A DNA stretch of 7,992 nt. Source: Actinomycetota bacterium (GTDB lineage: Bacteria > Actinomycetota > Actinomycetes > S36-B12). The notes beneath the pieces are model-generated. The model saw only the letters and a program-made list of their open reading frames with translations, was not told the origin of the DNA and did no database searches. The translations under genes were made by a program, and so were the position numbers. Shown piece by piece: positions 5,747 through 7,992 of the stretch. The stretch covers positions 3,938 through 11,929 of the forward strand of contig DMPC01000061.1 in the NCBI GenBank assembly GCA_003456155.1, written 5' to 3'. The first letter of the stretch is position 1, and each line of letters begins with the position of its first letter.

Positions 5747-6597
5747 CGGGCGATGCGTACGCGCGACCCCTCGAGGAGGGGGTGCGACGGGACTTCAGCG
5801 AGGCGATGTCCTACGGCGACTATCTGCGCCTCGACCTCGTCCTCGGCGCCCAGCAGCCACTGAGCGATCCCCTGCGGCACGACGAGATGCTGTTCATCAT
5901 CCAGCACCAGGTGTCGGAGCTGTGGCTGAAGCTCATGCTGCACGAGTTGCGCGAGGCCAGGTCGCTCCTTGCCCGGGATGATCTCTCCCCGGCCTTGAAG
6001 TGCCTCGCACGGGTCGAGCACATCCAGCACGCCCTCATCGAGCAGTGGGGAGTGCTCTCCTCACTCACCCCCAGCGAGTACGCCGAGTTCCGCGGCTACC
6101 TGCAGAGCTCATCGGGCTTCCAGTCCTGGCAGTACCGGGCCGTCGAGTTCATCCTCGGCAACAAGGACCCGCAGATGCTGCAGGTCTTCGAGCATGACCC
6201 GCAGATCCATGCACTCCTCACTGCCCTCTACGACGAGCCGACCATCTACGACGAGTTCCTGCGCTTCCTGCACCGCCTCGGGCACCCCATCCCGAGGGAG
6301 ATCCTCGAGCGTGACGTGCAGCAGCGTTGGCACCTCCACCCCTCCCTGGTGCCCGTCTTCCTCGACATCTACGACCACACCAAGAGCCATTGGCGCGAGT
6401 ACGAGGCGTGCGAGACCCTCGTCGACGTCGAGGACAACTTCCAGCTGTGGCGCTTCCGCCACCTGAAGACCGTCGAGCGCATCATCGGCTCGAAGAGCGG
6501 CAGCGGCGGCTCCAGCGGTGTTCCCTTCCTGCGCAAGGCTCTCGACCTGACGTTCTTCCCCGAGCTCTATGCCGTTCGGGCCGAGATCGGTTCATGA
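5743..6597 (+). CDS. kynA: Tryptophan 2,3-dioxygenase
   Basis: This 284-residue heme enzyme opens the indole ring of L-tryptophan with O2 to give N-formylkynurenine, the first step of the kynurenine pathway. Residue numbers coincide with those known for the Xanthomonas campestris enzyme: distal His55 (FIIQHQVSEL), Phe51, Tyr113 and Arg117 (SEYAEFR), which bind substrate, and proximal heme ligand His240 (RFRH). Other signatures are YGDYLRLD, SGFQSWQYRAVEFILGNK (124-141), VDVEDNFQLWRFRHLKTVERIIG and SGSGGSSGV. The usual Thr254 of the GTGGSSG loop is Ser254 here, a mild change. The start is ATG 5743, overlapping the DUF1622 stop; an in-frame ATG at 5677 would add 22 non-homologous residues. No kynB (formamidase) or kynU (kynureninase) gene is in the window, although they often accompany kynA. 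The stop overlaps the photolyase ATG. Confidence 0.96.
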   Translation: MTGDAYARPLEEGVRRDFSEAMSYGDYLRLDLVLGAQQPLSDPLRHDEMLFIIQHQVSELWLKLMLHELREARSLLARDDLSPALKCLARVEHIQHALIEQWGVLSSLTPSEYAEFRGYLQSSSGFQSWQYRAVEFILGNKDPQMLQVFEHDPQIHALLTALYDEPTIYDEFLRFLHRLGHPIPREILERDVQQRWHLHPSLVPVFLDIYDHTKSHWREYEACETLVDVEDNFQLWRFRHLKTVERIIGSKSGSGGSSGVPFLRKALDLTFFPELYAVRAEIGS

Positions 6598-7992
6598 CGC
6601 CTGCCGCGACCGTCCTCGTCGGCTTCGACCAGCTCGACCGGTCCCATGGAGCCCTCCGCCATGCGCGGCCCGGAGAGCATTCGATCCTGCTGATCGAGAG
6701 CGAGGGAATGCTCCGGTCGCGCACCTGGCATGGGCAGCGCCTGTTCCTCCTCCTGTCGGCCGCCGCCCATCTCGCCGCCGAGCTCGAGGCTGACGGCTTC
6801 ACCGTCCACCGAGTGAGCGCAGCCTCGACGGCCGAGGGAGTCCGGCAGTACCGCTCGTCCCACCCAGAAGTTCGCATCGTCGCCGCCGAGCCCTCGTCGC
6901 GCGGCGTCATGCGATCGTGGACCGACGCGGGCGTGGAGCTGATCCCCGACGACCGCTTCCTGACCACACGGGACGACTTCGCGGAGTGGTTCGGCGCGCA
7001 GCGCACACCGCGGATGGATGCCTTCTACCGATGGCAGCGCCAGCGCCTGGGAATCCTGGTCGACGGCGGCAAGCCGGTGGGCGGGCAGTGGAGCCTCGAC
7101 GCGGAGAATCGACTCCCACCTCCCAAGGGACCGCATCCGTGGCCCGAGCCCCTGCGCTTTGACCAGGACGCGATCGACGAGCGGGTGTGGGCGGACATCG
7201 TGGAGCGGGATCTCCCCGTGACCGGTGCGCCTCCGAGCGGCACTTGGGCCACGCATCGGGCAGGGGCGCTCCAGCAGCTGCGGCACTTCACCGAGACGGT
7301 GCTGCCCAACTTCGGGCCGTACGAGGACGCGATGCCCGCCGACACCTGGTCGGTGAACCACTCCCTGCTCAGCCCCTACCTGAACATCGGCCTGCTGCAT
7401 CCCGCCGAGGTCGTCGAGGCGGTGCTCGAGCGGCACGAGCGAGGAGATGTTCCCCTCGCGTCCACCGAGGGCTTCATCCGGCAGGTGATCGGCTGGCGCG
7501 AGTACGTCAACGGCCTCTACTGGCAGTTGCCCGACGGCTACCGCCAGCGCAACGGCCTGCGCGCCGAACGCGCCCTCCCCGCAGCCATCGGGAACGTCGA
7601 CAGCACCTCGATGGCCTGCGTCCGCTCCGTCGTCGCGGACGTGCACGAGCGGGCCTGGGTGCATCACATTCCCCGACTGATGGTGCTCGCGAACCTCGCT
7701 CTCATCGCCGGGGTCCAGCCGCAGCAACTGCTCGACTGGATGCGCCGGATGTTCGTCGATGCCGCGGACTGGGTGATGGTGCCCAACGTCATCGGCATGG
7801 GTGTGCACGCCGATGGCGGGCTGATGATGACCAAGCCGTATGCCGCGGGTGGGGCATACCTCTCGCGGATGGGCCGCTCATGCGCGGGCTGTCGCTTCGA
7901 TCCCAAGAAGCGCACGGGCGATGACGCCTGCCCCTTCACGACGCTCTACTGGGACTTCCTCGCGCGACACGAAAAGCTGCTCGCGAAGAACC
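6594..7992 (+). CDS. Iron-sulfur bacterial cryptochrome/photolyase, PhrB/CryB type (partial, 3' end missing)
   Basis: The frame is open from ATG 6594 (overlapping the kynA TGA, ATGA) to the right edge, 466 codons; the family is about 500-510 residues, so some 35-45 are missing. Members (FeS-BCP, deoxyribodipyrimidine photolyase-related) use FAD, a ribityllumazine antenna and a 4Fe-4S cluster, and Agrobacterium PhrB repairs (6-4) photoproducts with light. Seen here are an N-terminal alpha/beta antenna domain (1 to about 130), DAFYRWQRQRLGILVDGGKPVGGQW, NHSLLSPYLNIGLL (255-268), GWREYVNGLYW (300-310), HHIPRLMVL and ADGGLMMTKPYAAGGAY. The cluster cysteines are Cys342, Cys430, Cys433 and Cys446, with spacings 88, 3 and 13 identical to those of PhrB (350, 438, 441, 454). 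At that constant offset, His366, Trp390, Tyr424 and Tyr430 of PhrB match His358, Trp382, Tyr416 and Tyr422, but Trp342 falls on Asn334. Repair activity versus signalling cannot be decided from sequence. Confidence 0.92.
   Translation, partial: MTPAATVLVGFDQLDRSHGALRHARPGEHSILLIESEGMLRSRTWHGQRLFLLLSAAAHLAAELEADGFTVHRVSAASTAEGVRQYRSSHPEVRIVAAEPSSRGVMRSWTDAGVELIPDDRFLTTRDDFAEWFGAQRTPRMDAFYRWQRQRLGILVDGGKPVGGQWSLDAENRLPPPKGPHPWPEPLRFDQDAIDERVWADIVERDLPVTGAPPSGTWATHRAGALQQLRHFTETVLPNFGPYEDAMPADTWSVNHSLLSPYLNIGLLHPAEVVEAVLERHERGDVPLASTEGFIRQVIGWREYVNGLYWQLPDGYRQRNGLRAERALPAAIGNVDSTSMACVRSVVADVHERAWVHHIPRLMVLANLALIAGVQPQQLLDWMRRMFVDAADWVMVPNVIGMGVHADGGLMMTKPYAAGGAYLSRMGRSCAGCRFDPKKRTGDDACPFTTLYWDFLARHEKLLAKN

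Noticed and set aside
6567..7808. 413-codon minus-strand open frame opposite the photolyase
   Set aside because: The photolyase frame carries the cluster cysteines and many family motifs; the antisense frame has none.

Overview
The window is a compact, GC-rich stretch that looks like the chromosome of a high-GC Gram-positive bacterium (Actinomycetota). The signs are strong G/C bias at third codon positions, GTG starts, a lipoprotein-anchored binding protein, tandem bacterial PH-domain membrane proteins, and two start codons preceded by a TAnnnT box six bases upstream, the usual actinobacterial leaderless arrangement. I cannot name the genus. There are eight protein genes and one riboswitch. 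No tRNA, rRNA, insertion sequence, CRISPR array or phage gene was seen, and the longest gene-free stretch is about 160 bases.

Left, minus strand (1-1383): two overlapping genes for bacterial PH-domain (bPH2, YdbS/YdbT-like) membrane proteins. The second runs off the left edge. They diverge from the thiamine operon across a 163-base intergenic region that holds a leaderless-type promoter inside a 23-bp perfect dyad, a possible promoter for the plus strand, and a clear TPP riboswitch.

Centre, plus strand (about 1448-4874): a TPP riboswitch followed by thiB, thiP and thiQ, a complete thiamine ABC importer consisting of a lipoprotein receptor, a double-length permease and an ATPase. The genes are separated by 2 bases (thiB/thiP) or overlap by 4 (thiP/thiQ). 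High intracellular TPP should shut the operon down, probably by blocking the thiB ribosome binding site just past the aptamer.

Right, plus strand (4884-7992): four tightly packed genes. They encode a PNPOx-like split-barrel protein, a DUF1622 membrane protein, tryptophan 2,3-dioxygenase (kynA), and an iron-sulfur bacterial cryptochrome/photolyase (PhrB/CryB type) cut by the right edge. The first has its own leaderless-type promoter whose -10 box overlaps the thiQ stop codon. The last three are joined by ATGA overlaps, so tryptophan dioxygenase and a light-dependent DNA-repair flavoprotein appear translationally coupled. The photolyase keeps its four cluster cysteines at exactly the spacing of Agrobacterium PhrB but appears to lack one tryptophan of the electron-transfer chain. 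These last points are the most interesting in the window; nothing seen amounts to a clearly new multi-gene system.
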